The notes under the pieces are model-generated. The model saw only the letters and a list, made by a program, of their open reading frames with translations. It made no database searches and was not told the origin of the DNA. DNA of 64,000 nucleotides. It comes from Patagioenas fasciata (Eukaryota > Chordata > Aves > Columbiformes > Columbidae). Below are positions 43,501 through 51,380 of the stretch, in pieces (within the stretch, counting starts at the first letter, position 1; every line of letters begins with the position of its first letter). The translations under genes and the position numbers were made by a program. The stretch is from NCBI RefSeq assembly GCF_037038585.1, contig NC_092520.1, positions 150,659,104-150,723,103 of the forward strand, given 5' to 3'.

Positions 43501-46500
43501 CTGCAAACACAATTCAGCAGTAGCTACCCTAGAAAAACCACACATTGCCTAGACAGAAGCCAGAAAGGAGCCTTCTGCATTTTGCTGTTGCACAATTAGG
43601 CAAAAAGCCCCAGACGAGTTACTTGAACATAGGTCCACTGCTCAGAAGCACCTTAGTAGTTATTTTTGAGACCCCGCAAATCCATGATTCTGACACTTCT
43701 TGGGGAACAAACAGCCTACACCTCCCAAAACTCCTATTTTTTTCTCCTAATAAAAAACCCCAAATGAATCACAGTTTACATGCAGTAATCAGACTAAAGA
43801 TGATCTTACTTCATGTCAGCACAGTTATGACAACTTCTAGTTACTCTTTCTACACCAACCATCTCAACAAAAAAGAAAAATTAATATATTGCATTTCAAA
43901 AGGTAGATATTAGTATATACATAAATAAACTCCTAATGGAATTTCAAAAGGAGTTTAAAAAAGATTACATGTACATAGGAAAGGATCTTCAAAATCAGAT
44001 GGGAAAAATAGGTCTCATGGTACATAAAATCCTAGCGTCTGGTCTAGTCTAGATTAACCTGGAGGTGTCCAAATGTCTTTTCCATTTCTTTGGTCATTTC
44101 AATTATTTGTCAGAATATTAAACAACCTAAACGAAACTTCAATTTTTGAGAGGATTCAAAATGTTGTTTCTCTATTGTTTCTAACACATATTGTGTGTGA
44201 ACAACAGGATTCCCTCTTGATATACTTTCCCATGCCAAATTAGTTTATGAAGTAAAAAGGTCCAGGAGATTATCAAACCGGGCTGCCTTCTATGTCACAA
44301 ATTTCCTCTGCTTTTACTTCATCCAGAGGGAACACTTCTGCATCACAGTTTACACAAAACATTTTTGCGACCTGATTCTATGCGTCAAGCAGAAAGTATA
44401 CATCATACTACAGCTCTGCTTCCAAGTACAGATATAAACTGTATATTTAAACCTGTTCATTCTCATATAATTGCACACTGTAACAGTCCGTTAGTATATC
44501 TGCATGTAAAAGTACAGCTTTCTCTCGTCTTCCACTTATTTCTGAGTTTGCCTGACACTTGCTAATTCTTGTATAATCATGCAAGATAAACACAGAGCCC
44601 AAAGTAATAACTTTGTCTTTCGTCACGATTTAAATTAGGCTCAACACTATGTTGTCAAGAGTCACTCCTCATAATCGAGAAGTAACCTGCCTTCCAACTT
44701 GCTGCAAGGACAGTATTTTGTAGCTGAAGCAGAACACGGGCTTTGAATTGGCTCCATTTGTCTATTTTGATGCAGAAAACCAAGACTACAAATACCACTC
44801 CAGCTGTCAGTAGATCTGCTTTATGGTGAGACTTCCCAACACTGACTGGGGTATATTTAGAACAGACAATATTTCTGTGAGTCTCTACACCCATCACATA
44901 CACAGGACCATAAAAGTCTACTATTTGTCAGTTAAATGAAGAGATTACTGTTAAGCACATTCTAATACTTTCTTTAGAAGGGTGGCATTTTAGGAAGCAC
45001 TGAGTGACTCCTTCAGCATGCCAAAAAGCAAACTGTATTCCTTCAATTGTAACTGTTAACCAGCTAGTTTCAGCCCTTGAAAGCTGCAGTCTAATAATTT
45101 GGACTGCCTTAACCAAGAACACACTCTAAAGAGGGCCTAACTTCTTCAGTATTTAACCCAACATATCACATACTTACATCTGGCATTTCTGTATAGTAGA
45201 AAAGGGTCCTGCAGCTGGAAATCGAGGTCTTTAGTAATAGGTTCTGTTCGATTTTCCATGCTCAGTCTGTTCATAATTGTGAAGCCATGTCTTGGAGAAG
45301 CTGATCTAAAAATTATCAATTAGAAATCACATCAACTCAAGGAAAAAGAAACAACTACAATTTCTTCACCATATAGTTCTCAATTTTTTTTTTTTAATTT
45401 TATTTCTAAGAGATACTATGAAAGTCTAATTTTGTTGCCAAGGAAATAACAATTGACTCTTGCGGTGTTTTGTGCAATCCTTTTAATTATTTCAAACCCT
45501 TATATCATGTATGAGAAATAAGAGAAGCACCATTAGTCACACAATAGCTACAAAGAGTATGCCACATTGGTGATACTACCATTGCAGGTTCAATGATTTA
45601 GTCACAGCATAATCATACCTGCATGTCAGGTTTTCACTTCAAGTTATAAGGCTTGCAACTTCCAAACAGGCTAAAACATTACAAAACACCACTTCGCCCC
45701 ACACCATCTGTATCACGTTGTCCAACCACCACCACCATCTACCCTATAGTTTCTCATGGGAGTAGAAAACAGCAATTATAACAATTCAGTCATAGGCCAG
45801 AGCAATTATATTTTTTTAACACTCAGGTTAATCACTGCAGATAGTAACAGTCAACCCAGGTAAGATTTTCCACATCATCAAAGCATAACAACAAAAGTGA
45901 GGGTGGTGAGACAGTGGAATAGGTTGCCCAGAGAAGTTGTGGATGCCTCATCATTAGAAGCGTTCAAGGCCAGGCTGGATGGGGCTTTGAGCAACCAGAT
46001 CTAGTGGAAGATGTCCCTGGTCATGGGAGGGGATTGGGCTAGACAACCTTTAAAGGTCCTTTCCAACCCAAACCGTTCTATGATTCTAGGACTCTAAATC
46101 ATTGTGCTTGTTCATGAGGGTTACACTTCAAGTCAGTTAGATAATTTTATAATGTGAGCTGTTAAACCTATCATGGTCCTGACAGGAGATACTACTTTCA
46201 AACCAAGTATGACAATAAAGAAATAGATGATAGCTAAATATTTGGGAAAAGTGTCATCTCTGGTAATTTCTGGGGAGTGGATTTCTCTATGAAATCCAAC
46301 ACACAGGAACCTGCATTACAGGACTGCAGTCAACAGAAAATTAAACAAAAGTGGAACCCTTACCAAGAATCCTTGTTTGCAACAGTCAGTACTTAAAAAT
46401 ATCCAAACGAAGAAACAAAAAAACAGCCCACTTCCACTGGTGTTATCCATATTGGAAGTCTGATTTTTTGACCATTCCTCAGAATTTGCAAAGATGTGAC

Positions 46501-49036
46501 AGGCGATAAATGAGTCAGCTCAAGTAAAATGGTCACGTTACTTTACATCATCACAACAATAATAAGAAGTAACAAAGGCAACAGCAGTGGTCTCCAACCT
46601 ATGGTCTTTTGGCAATGTTTTTACCATAAGACATCATGACTTGGAAATTTAAGTTGAAACTACTGGGGAGGCCAATGTATGATGTTACTCATGGCTCACA
46701 ACCTGTTCCATACTGTTGCCTATAGGGCAGCCAGGGTAGCAATCTCTGCTGTAAATGGAAACTTCCTCAATCAACAAAAAGAACAGTGAAAGATCACAGA
46801 TACTAGAAGTGCCAGGTTACATGTTGTCAGTTACAGAGTTTTAAAACCAACATACTAGAGAAATACTACTTCTGTTGTGCAGTCCACAACTAGCCACCTC
46901 CACCTATTGCTAGGACATCTAAGGGCCAGTTCTTTCTTCTTGTGGTGGTAATTATAACAGCATCTTATCTCCTCTTACCTGAAAGCAGCTTAAAAAAATT
47001 ACTGATGACAATTTCCACTGCTGGTACAAAAGAGCTCAGAAGATTAAAACCTGCATTCCCACTTCACACAAAGCTCACAGTCTCTTGGGCCTCCCTGGCA
47101 CTTCACACACACATCTCTTGGCTTCTCAAAACAGCCTCTTGCTTTCTCAGTTCTTCTACCAGATCCTCATAGTCATAAATGCTGAAGGAGAAAGTGTCTG
47201 TGCTGGTGACCCATCCCAGCAGCTACTGCAAAATCTGCTTACTGTATTATTTCCTGATTTTAATAATAGTCACAGGGCACACTAACTTGAAAACTCAAAT
47301 AAAGGGAAGGCTGCACAGCAAATGTAAGGTACATGCTAGAAAAAATGATGTACTCAATGCTCTGAAAAGCCACAACCAGAGCTGCTGCTAAAAGAAAGCA
47401 TTAAAAACATCCAAAATGTTGGATGAGATATGCATGAAAAATTAATAATCAGAAACAAGGAGTATGAAAGTACCCTAAGTAGGGAACATAACATTTTGTA
47501 AGTTCTACCATTTGCTTACTTTAAGGAACACAATTATTTATTTCACTATTTGTTTTTTGTTCAGATATCTTTTAAACTGCAAATGCTACCTTCTGTTGAA
47601 AACAACAGCACAGATTTATATGGTTTACCCATATTGAGATTTAAATCACATTTGGAAGTCTTATCCAAATACAAGGTGGTGCCTCCTTCCCAGCATTTTC
47701 TTCACTGCATTTGCCTCTGCCAATTTCAGTTTCTTTTCACCCTTGAACAAGGAGAAGCATTTAATTTCATTTCATCCAGCCATGCTCCATCCCAGCTAGC
47801 TTTTCCACATCCATGGGTTTCACCTGCAGACATTAAAACACTATGTCCTCACCTTGTGTAAACAAACAGTGTTCCCTCCACATCAGTCTTCTCCTGAAGA
47901 AAAGGAAAGTCAAGAAAGTTGTAATCAGGGCAGCGTTCTGCTAGCCATCAGTGAGACCCCTTTTATCTCTCGTTTTACCAATTCCATTAGTCACATCTCT
48001 CTCACCTAAGCCATGAAATATAATAGTAACCTGGTGGCACAAGACCAGAGCTAGCACAGCTCACCGTGCAGCTGACCCAAGTTTTATGACAAGATATGAA
48101 AAGGCTGAAGGCTCAACACCATGAGACTAAACACTGTGCTGGATTAACACTCTGCTATGGCCAAGGGTGAAGCACAGGCCAGATTCAGGGAGAGGATTTT
48201 CCAGCAGCTCCTGCCCTCAGGGGTGACGCACATGATGGGTAAGGGGGAATCACACAAAAGGCAGAATGTGCAGGTTCTCCAAACACAGGCCCTAGGCCCC
48301 ACCACTATACCAAACCCAGAACCACATGCAAATAGCCAGAATGTTAAATTACTCGAAGATACCCCAGGTGAATTAATTTTAAAAATCTTTAATAGCCTTT
48401 TTAGCATTGGTAACTCCAATACACTTTTGCACATGTTTTAGTTATGCTATGGTTGTTCGGATAGCAGACGAGGTCCCAAGGCCCAGGTCCTGGTTCACAC
48501 ACTGATCTCCTACGGCCCTGCCCAGCAGGACAAACTTTTACAGCCCTGTGCGCCTTTCAGCACCCACTCGTGAGGCACCACAGGTCTTCTCATGCTCCCC
48601 ACAGCAGCTGAGCCGGGCACAGCCCCTCACCCAGCCTGGTGAGGGGAGGGAGCGTCCCAGGACACCCTCCTTGACCGAGACGCAGGGCAGCCCCTTAGCA
48701 CAACCCTCACACCTCGGCCACGGTGGCGCCCCCTTCCCGCTGCCATTCCTCATAAGGGGGGCGGGGCCTCATCGCCCCCGCCCCCTTTCCCGACGCCACG
48801 CCCCCAGCTATGGGCAGGGCCGCCTCTCGCCCCGCCCCCACCTCTCCCGTACGGAGGGTGCGGGGAGGGGCGGCCGCACGTACCCACTCGTTGGCGCGGT
48901 GCCCGAAGGTGTATAGCGCCACCTGGCTCGCCACGTCCACGATGCTGCTGATGTAGGGGTCGTGCTGCTGCAGCGCCGCCAGGCTGATGTCCAGCCCCTT
49001 GCCCAGCAAGGCGGCCCCGGACACCGCCGCCGCCAT
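4490..49036 (-). CDS. DCP1B: DCP1B, mRNA-decapping enzyme 1B; complete nine-exon coding region
   Basis: This gene encodes the co-activator of the DCP2 decapping enzyme, which removes the 5' cap of mRNAs in cytoplasmic 5'-3' decay (P-bodies). Joining 49036-48884, 47893-47853, 45305-45178, 23780-23714, 21543-21408, 14586-14458, 13748-12909, 6666-6418 and 4570-4490 gives 1824 nt, or 607 residues plus TGA; human DCP1B is about 617. Every junction is GT-AG and every phase matches. Residues 1 to about 130 form the DCP1/EVH1 domain, with the aromatic set Y42, W51 and W114. LTALFGK at 229-235 is the conserved motif I. A leucine-rich helical segment lies near 437-455, and the C-terminal trimerization region spans about 570-597. 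DCP1B rather than DCP1A is chosen for CKTCSEPK, the NNPNLIKPIPVKPSEN stretch and the SPQELLKKLQ segment. The glutamine run of human DCP1B is nearly absent here (NKQHQEN). No frameshift or internal stop is seen. Confidence 0.97.
4571..6417 (-). other. DCP1B: DCP1B intron 8
   Basis: Flanked by donor GTAAAG and acceptor TTTTTCAG. AT-rich; nothing else recognised. Confidence 0.9.
6418..6666 (-). CDS. DCP1B: DCP1B coding exon 8
   Basis: The exon encodes residues 499-581, from VISPQRIPATVTPTLLMSP to QLQETLLHLIQ. The acceptor ends TATGAACAG and the donor reads CAG|GTAAAG, phase 0. The last twelve residues begin the C-terminal trimerization helix through which DCP1 assembles. Confidence 0.96.
6667..12908 (-). 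other. DCP1B: DCP1B intron 7
   Basis: Donor GTAAAT, acceptor ATGAACAG. It contains the candidate CTCF motif at 8768-8779. Open frames such as 8406-8708 (+) and 9614-9330 (-) show no recognisable domain. Confidence 0.9.
8768..8779 (-). promoter_or_regulatory. Candidate CTCF-type motif
   Basis: GCCATCTACTGG on the plus strand is the reverse complement of CCAGTAGATGGC, which fits the CTCF core consensus CCASYAGRKGGC at every position. It lies in DCP1B intron 7. A 12-bp match can occur by chance, so occupancy is not implied. Confidence 0.35.
12909..13748 (-). CDS. DCP1B: DCP1B coding exon 7 (large 840 bp exon)
   Basis: The exon encodes residues 219-498. Near its start is HLSLTALFGK (motif I, residues 226-235), followed by LPVRQGVVRSLSYEEPSRHS. 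A long Ser/Pro/Gln/Thr-rich linker predicted to be disordered follows, then the leucine-rich SPQELLKKLQIVQQEQQL segment (residues 438-455). The acceptor ends CCCTCACAG and the donor is CAG|GTAAAT, phase 0. The open frame continues a few codons into the intron on both sides; those codons are not coding. The human glutamine tract is replaced by NKQHQEN. Confidence 0.97.
13749..14457 (-). other. DCP1B: DCP1B intron 6
   Basis: Short intron, donor GTAAAA and acceptor CCTCACAG. Nothing else recognised. Confidence 0.9.
14458..14586 (-). CDS. DCP1B: DCP1B coding exon 6
   Basis: The exon encodes residues 176-218, from CKTCSEPKQITSSSAIY to HQRISQQSK. The acceptor ends TATTGCAG and the donor reads AAG|GTAAAA, phase 0 at both ends (43 codons). 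CKTCSEPK and the PNLIKPIPVKPSEN block separate DCP1B from its paralogue DCP1A. Confidence 0.96.
14587..21407 (-). other. DCP1B: DCP1B intron 5
   Basis: Donor GTGAGA, acceptor ATTGCAG. It contains the CR1 fragment at 15895-16080. The stretch 17830-19260 is somewhat richer in GA and in interrupted plus-strand open frames than its surroundings, but I cannot name a source. Confidence 0.9.
15895..16080 (+). mobile_element. Diverged CR1 LINE 3'-end fragment
   Basis: Forward-orientation CR1 3' end of an older subfamily. It has a CTGGCCCTGAACAACC-like segment, GGAGGCTGGACTAGACTATC, then GGCCTTTCCAATCTCAATGA with a TTCTTTGAG tail. It lies in DCP1B intron 5. Confidence 0.8.
21408..21543 (-). CDS. DCP1B: DCP1B coding exon 5
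   Basis: The exon completes Asn130 and encodes residues 131-175 (LTQQEQFKAQQGTGTG through LTKAKDEYTK). The acceptor ends ACTTTCAG and the donor reads AAG|GTGAGA, phase 0. The EVDILRML-TKAKDEYTK stretch is a DCP1-family hallmark just after the EVH1 domain. Confidence 0.96.
21544..23713 (-). other. DCP1B: DCP1B intron 4
   Basis: Donor GTAAGT, acceptor ACTTTCAG. Nothing else recognised. Confidence 0.9.
23714..23780 (-). CDS. DCP1B: DCP1B coding exon 4
   Basis: The exon encodes residues 108-129 (LSIYGIWFYDKEECQRIAEL and MK) with split codons at both ends. The acceptor ends ATTTACAG and the donor reads AAAAA|GTAAGT. W114 is the third aromatic residue of the DCP1 EVH1 peptide-binding patch. It is separated from exon 3 by the 21.4 kb intron that hosts the CACNA1C exon. 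Confidence 0.96.
26944..26997. repeat. Imperfect 27-bp tandem duplication
   Basis: TGAATCATCGAACAGCGGAG and seven more bases (26944-26970) are followed directly by TGAATCACTAAACAGCAGAG and seven more (26971-26997). The few mismatches suggest an old event. It lies in DCP1B intron 3. Confidence 0.9.
32473..32502. repeat. TA-rich microsatellite
   Basis: TTTTATATATATACATATGT followed by ATATGTATAC. Confidence 0.85.
33460..33543. repeat. A/C-rich simple tract
   Basis: Runs of CAA and CAAA units with a short CA stretch and a C7 run. It lies in DCP1B intron 3, about 2 kb left of CACNA1C exon 1a. Confidence 0.9.
34951..34976. repeat. (TA)n(CA)n microsatellite
   Basis: TTTATATATATATATACACA followed by CATATA, about 550 bases upstream of the CACNA1C start codon. 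Confidence 0.9.
35273..35522 (+). promoter_or_regulatory. CACNA1C: Putative 5' UTR / proximal promoter of CACNA1C exon 1a, with uORF
   Basis: A TATA-like stretch (ACTATATATAG) lies at 35465-35475, about 50 bases before the ATG. An 82-codon open frame starts at 35273 and its TAA at 35519-35521 ends one base before the CACNA1C ATG. If transcription starts from the TATA-like element, the uORF start is not transcribed. If it starts further upstream, the uORF precedes the channel start almost without a gap. Which applies is not decidable here. Confidence 0.4.
35523..35652 (+). CDS. CACNA1C: CACNA1C alternative first exon (exon 1a, long N-terminus of Cav1.2), coding part
   Basis: The exon encodes the first 43 residues of the pore-forming alpha-1C subunit of the L-type voltage-gated calcium channel, its cytoplasmic N-terminus. 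It starts MFQALVRQAYHPLPSH and ends LVHETQLNCFYIKPG plus one base, at donor GGAG|GTAAGA (phase 1). It matches the mammalian long (cardiac) exon 1a in PLPSH, YKG-LVHE and QLNCFYI-PGG. The ATG has A at -3. An in-frame TGA lies upstream at 35427 with no ATG between, which fixes the start. Three residues of the mammalian sequence are missing before AYHPLPSH. The rest of the gene lies beyond the right edge. The exon sits antisense inside DCP1B intron 3, as in mammals to my recollection. Confidence 0.93.
37315..37412 (-). mobile_element. Short degraded CR1 LINE 3' end
   Basis: Reversed CR1 terminus: TCTAGAATCACATCAATGAT, then the phrase ending CAGCCTTCTGCCCAAAACAG with GGCTAGCTTC. Heavily mutated. 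It lies about 1.7 kb downstream of CACNA1C exon 1a. Confidence 0.65.
38396..38429. repeat. Near-perfect inverted repeat (hairpin)
   Basis: Left arm ATATTTTCCTTTTAAA (38396-38411) and right arm TTTAAAAAGGAAAATAT (38413-38429) are reverse complements apart from one extra A, with a one-base spacer. This could form a cruciform or RNA hairpin. No mobile element is recognised around it. Confidence 0.85.
40004..40114. repeat. A/C-rich simple tract, (CAAA/CCAAA)n-like
   Basis: About 110 bases almost free of G and T on the plus strand, made of CAAA, CCAA and CCAAA units. It lies in DCP1B intron 3. The overlapping open frames here are products of the low-complexity sequence. Confidence 0.95.
42283..42332. 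repeat. CR1-tail-like short tandem repeat
   Basis: TCTATGATACATTCT occurs at 42293-42307 and again at 42313-42327 (period 20), within TTCTATGA/GATTCTATG units. This resembles the 8-bp microsatellite tail of CR1 elements, but no CR1 body is recognisable beside it. Confidence 0.7.
43010..43560 (-). mobile_element. Degenerate endogenous-retrovirus solo LTR (ERVL-like, neoavian family)
   Basis: On the plus strand this block reads as the reverse complement of a common avian LTR. It has the GGCTCACCCCAGCCAGCAGC opening, the GGTTAATAGGTAAA stretch, GCAAGCAAAGCAAAATAAGG, and the GTGCACCCCCAGCC segment. I know this family from neoavian, especially passerine, genomes. The element is in the DCP1B-sense orientation. 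The expected TATA-box position reads as an AATAAAA-like sequence (43335-43342), and the outer U3 end is missing or unrecognisable. No internal retroviral coding sequence adjoins it. Boundaries are approximate. Confidence 0.75.
43481..43510. repeat. Perfect 15-bp tandem duplication inside the LTR
   Basis: ATGCTCTGCAAACAC is present twice in direct succession (43481-43495 and 43496-43510). Confidence 0.95.
45178..45305 (-). CDS. DCP1B: DCP1B coding exon 3
   Basis: The exon completes Arg65 and encodes residues 66-107 (SASPRHGFTIMNRLSMEN through DPFLLYRNAR), then gives one base of Leu108. The acceptor ends TTTTTAG and the donor is GAT|GTAAGT. This is the core of the EVH1 fold and is very close to the mammalian protein. 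Confidence 0.97.
45306..47852 (-). other. DCP1B: DCP1B intron 2
   Basis: Donor GTGAGG, acceptor TTTTTAG. It contains the forward CR1 fragment at 45898-46097. Confidence 0.9.
45898..46097 (+). mobile_element. CR1 LINE 3'-end fragment
   Basis: About 200 bp of the CR1 3' end in forward orientation. It contains GGTTGCCCAGAGAAGTTGTG, the AAGGCCAGGCTGGATGGGG stretch, and ends in TTCCAACCCAAACCGTTCTA with a TGATTCTA tail. It lies in DCP1B intron 2, just upstream of exon 3, antisense to DCP1B. Confidence 0.95.
47853..47893 (-). CDS. DCP1B: DCP1B coding exon 2 (41 bp micro-exon)
   Basis: The exon encodes EKTDVEGTLFVYT plus two bases of an Arg codon, residues 52-65 of the EVH1 domain. The acceptor ends TTCTTCAG and the donor reads AG|GTGAGG. 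At 41 bp it is too short to show as an open frame. It was found by searching for the conserved TDVEGTLFVY block. Confidence 0.96.
47894..48883 (-). other. DCP1B: DCP1B intron 1
   Basis: Donor GTACGT, acceptor TTCTTCAG. The exon-1 side (about 48540 onward) is part of the CpG island; the rest is ordinary sequence. Confidence 0.9.
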
Positions 49037-49450
49037 TTTGCCTCTCACAACAACACAGGGTTCCTAGTAGGCGCGACTAATCCAACACCGAGAGGAAGGG
49101 TGGCGGCTCCCACACCCCGCCCGCCCAGTCGGAGCGAGAGCGAGCGGGAGAGACAGTGTCCAGCCACCGTAATCGAGCGCCGAGCGCGGCCGGCTCAGGA
49201 TTGTTGCCGTTGGCGACGGGGCAAAGCTGAGGGGCGGCATGGCAGGGCCAGGGAGGCAGTGGGGTACAACAGGCATCGCAGCAGCTCCTCTGGCAGCGAC
49301 TCGCCTGCGCTGGCTGGTTTTCCCTCCGTGCTGGCACGCTTTGTTTTCAAGCCTCTCCCTTTCACCGGGGAGGCCACTGACTGTCTTCCTTTCCAGAGTG
49401 GCAGCTGCCCGCCCAGGAGACAACATGGTTCCTGCGGCTGGAGGCCAGAG
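48540..49450. promoter_or_regulatory. CpG-island promoter of DCP1B
   Basis: This is the only strongly GC- and CpG-rich block in an otherwise AT-rich window, and it surrounds DCP1B exon 1 (49036-48884). It holds GC-box-like clusters, for example GGGGGGCGGGGCC at 48756-48768 and C-rich runs near 48775-48840. No TATA box is evident just upstream of the ATG. This fits a dispersed housekeeping-type promoter. Such islands often fire in both directions, but no plus-strand gene is recognised here. CACNA1C transcripts from exon 1a would also read through it. Confidence 0.85.
48884..49036 (-). CDS. DCP1B: DCP1B coding exon 1
   Basis: This exon encodes residues 1-51, from MAAAVSG to HRANEW, the start of the EVH1-like DCP1 domain (DISLAALQQHDPYI, VALYTFGHRANEW). 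The ATG at 49036-49034 has a strong context, with A at -3 and G at +4, and aligns with the known DCP1B start. The only nearby in-frame upstream start-like triplet is a GTG at 49048. The exon ends in phase 0 at donor GTACGT, inside the CpG island. Confidence 0.97.
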
Positions 49451-49927
49451 AGAACCAGCAAAACTCGGCGGGATGTGCTGAGCAGGGAGTCCTGTGCCCA
49501 CGCCACTTGTCCATTAGCCTCAGTGGAGAAGGTGTGTTGGTGTGCTGTGGTGTGCACCGCACAGTGTAGAGAGCCACGTCAGAGCAGGAAGCCACAGGCC
49601 AAGGTGGAGCTGAAGCCACTTTGGCTCAGGCTGGCGTAAATACAGGAGCGTTTGAGTGCACTGGTTTGCCTATGGAGGAAATGTACGGCTGGGACTGCCC
49701 AGAGTTAGCACGTCTGTAAGCACATGTATCTGTAAGGACGTCTGTGCTTCATGTGTGCTCACATGTGCACCAAGGCAATGGGTGCACGGCACTCCCAACA
49801 GGAAGAGAAGTTGGTTTGGAGTGATGAATATACAGAACCTGCATTTGCTATCGTACACTCGCAGACTTCTGCCTAGAACTTAAGCGAAAAAGAACACAAA
49901 TACAAACTAAGCCATCATACAACCCTG

Positions 49928-49968
49928 GTGTGTGTGTATATATATATATATATACACATACATGTGAC
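49928..49968. repeat. (TG)n(TA)n dinucleotide microsatellite
   Basis: TGTGTGTG passes into about nine TA units, then ACACATACATG. Confidence 0.95.
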
Positions 49969-51335
49969 AAGCAACTGAAACACAAACAAGCATACTATGA
50001 TATGGAGTTACCCAAACAGCAGAGAAACAGATGGACAAGAGCATGAATTTAGTTACCATATTTTCCTGTCAGACACACATATTTATTATTAATCTATTGA
50101 TATAAACAGTTTACAGCAAATATATGAGCTTTATGTGGCATGCAGATAATGTTAATGCTTGCTTACATTTATAAGATTTGCTTAACTGAGCAGCCTGAAC
50201 CCCCTGCAAGAGCAAAATTTTTTTTTACTTCATCACCTCAAGCTGATGTAGCAATTCTAGAAAGACCACCTTCTGTGTATGGAAGCAGCAGGGTGATATA
50301 TGTTCTTCCAGAGAATGGGATTCCCTTGAAGAATGGAAGGCAGAGGTAAGGGATGCTATCATCTTGTTGGTTTGCAATCAACATTTTTACAAGCTGGACG
50401 TAGGGATGACGGCTGCCATTTTGTTTTCTAGCTTTTCAAATGGAGCCTGTGGGATAGAGTTCGCAGTAACATCTGCTCTGAGAGCAAATAGGCAAGCCCT
50501 GATAAAAAAGCTTCCACAGTGTGAAGTGGGGATAGGAGAGAACAGAGAGAAAGCAAGGCAAAAATTCGTAGTATTACATGTAAGGACAGTAAGTCTTTCA
50601 AGTGGAGTTAGGAATGGCCATGCTCTCAAGGCAAAAAGAAAAGCTGTTCTTTGGGACTCAGGAGATAACATGTAGGTTTCATTGCAGCCCAGAAGGCCAC
50701 TGAAGACTGTATTGCTAAGAAGGACCTACAGCTTGCTCTGCAAGCATGTAGTGGGAGAGGAAACCTCTGTACATACGCTTTGATTATAATCTGTCTCTTT
50801 TTCTAAGGCCACCGTGTTTCAATTGAGGCTGTAATGAAACACAGCTTTACATTTAGAAGGGTTTAAGTGGTTTTTGTACTCTTGTGGTAGGAAAATGGCT
50901 CTAAGCAGTTCCATTGCAAAGCTCCAAATGACTTACAGATCCTATAACAGCAAGGAAGATATGTGGGTGCACAGAGGGCAGGGGAAACTGCTGTCCTTGG
51001 TCTGGAAATGACCAGAGTATAATGGCAAAAAAAAGAGTAGTAAGTAGAAAAGATAAGTCATGTCGCTCCAATAGTGAACAGATGCATAAGCATCTCTTTT
51101 TTCTGATTAGTCCTCAGTTCTCAGTTTCAAGGCACACCTGAAAGCACTTCTCCTCATGTGCTGGAGTTTCACATTATCATCTCATCTCCAATTCTTTGGC
51201 AATTCTCCTGCTTACAAAAAGTCCCAACTTGTCACCAAGGCATAGAAGCGTCAAACTCTTGGAGTCCCACTCCTGGAGTTTTCTTTTTCAGATGCCTTTG
51301 CTCCCTCCAACAATAATGCCCACAAAAAGGTGCCC

Positions 51336-51380
51336 TGTTTCTTTGTTGCTGTTGTTGTTGGTTGTGGGGTTTTTTTGGTG
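51336..51380. repeat. T/G-rich tract with (GTT)n
   Basis: GCTGTTGTTGTTGGTTGTGG followed by a T-run. Confidence 0.8.

Larger units (their letters stand above)
23781..45177 (-). other. DCP1B: DCP1B intron 3 (21.4 kb), host of the antisense CACNA1C exon
   Basis: Donor GTAAGT, acceptor ATTTACAG. Besides CACNA1C exon 1a on the plus strand it holds the LTR remnant, the short CR1 piece near 37315, two A/C-rich tracts, the hairpin at 38396-38429 and small tandem duplications. The minus-strand 120-codon open frame at 24522-24160 has no recognisable domain. Confidence 0.9.

Noticed and set aside
43545-43913. 122-codon plus-strand open frame at the LTR edge
   Set aside because: It starts inside the LTR remnant and runs into unique intron sequence with no known domain.
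4490-49036. Calling the gene DCP1A instead of DCP1B
   Set aside because: CKTCSEPK, PNLIKPIPVKPSEN and SPQELLKKLQIVQQEQQ are DCP1B features, and the neighbouring CACNA1C exon fits the DCP1B locus.
49046-49048. Upstream GTG as an alternative DCP1B start
   Set aside because: It is not an ATG. The ATG at 49036-49034 has a strong context and matches the known DCP1B N-terminus.
49064-49501. 145-codon minus-strand open frame just upstream of DCP1B
   Set aside because: Same GC-rich artefact. It overlaps other open frames and does not resemble a DCP1B 5' extension.
48962-49639. 225-codon plus-strand open frame across the CpG island
   Set aside because: Long frames are expected in GC-rich sequence. 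It overlaps DCP1B exon 1 on the other strand, reads as Arg/Pro/Ser-rich sequence, and has no recognisable domain.
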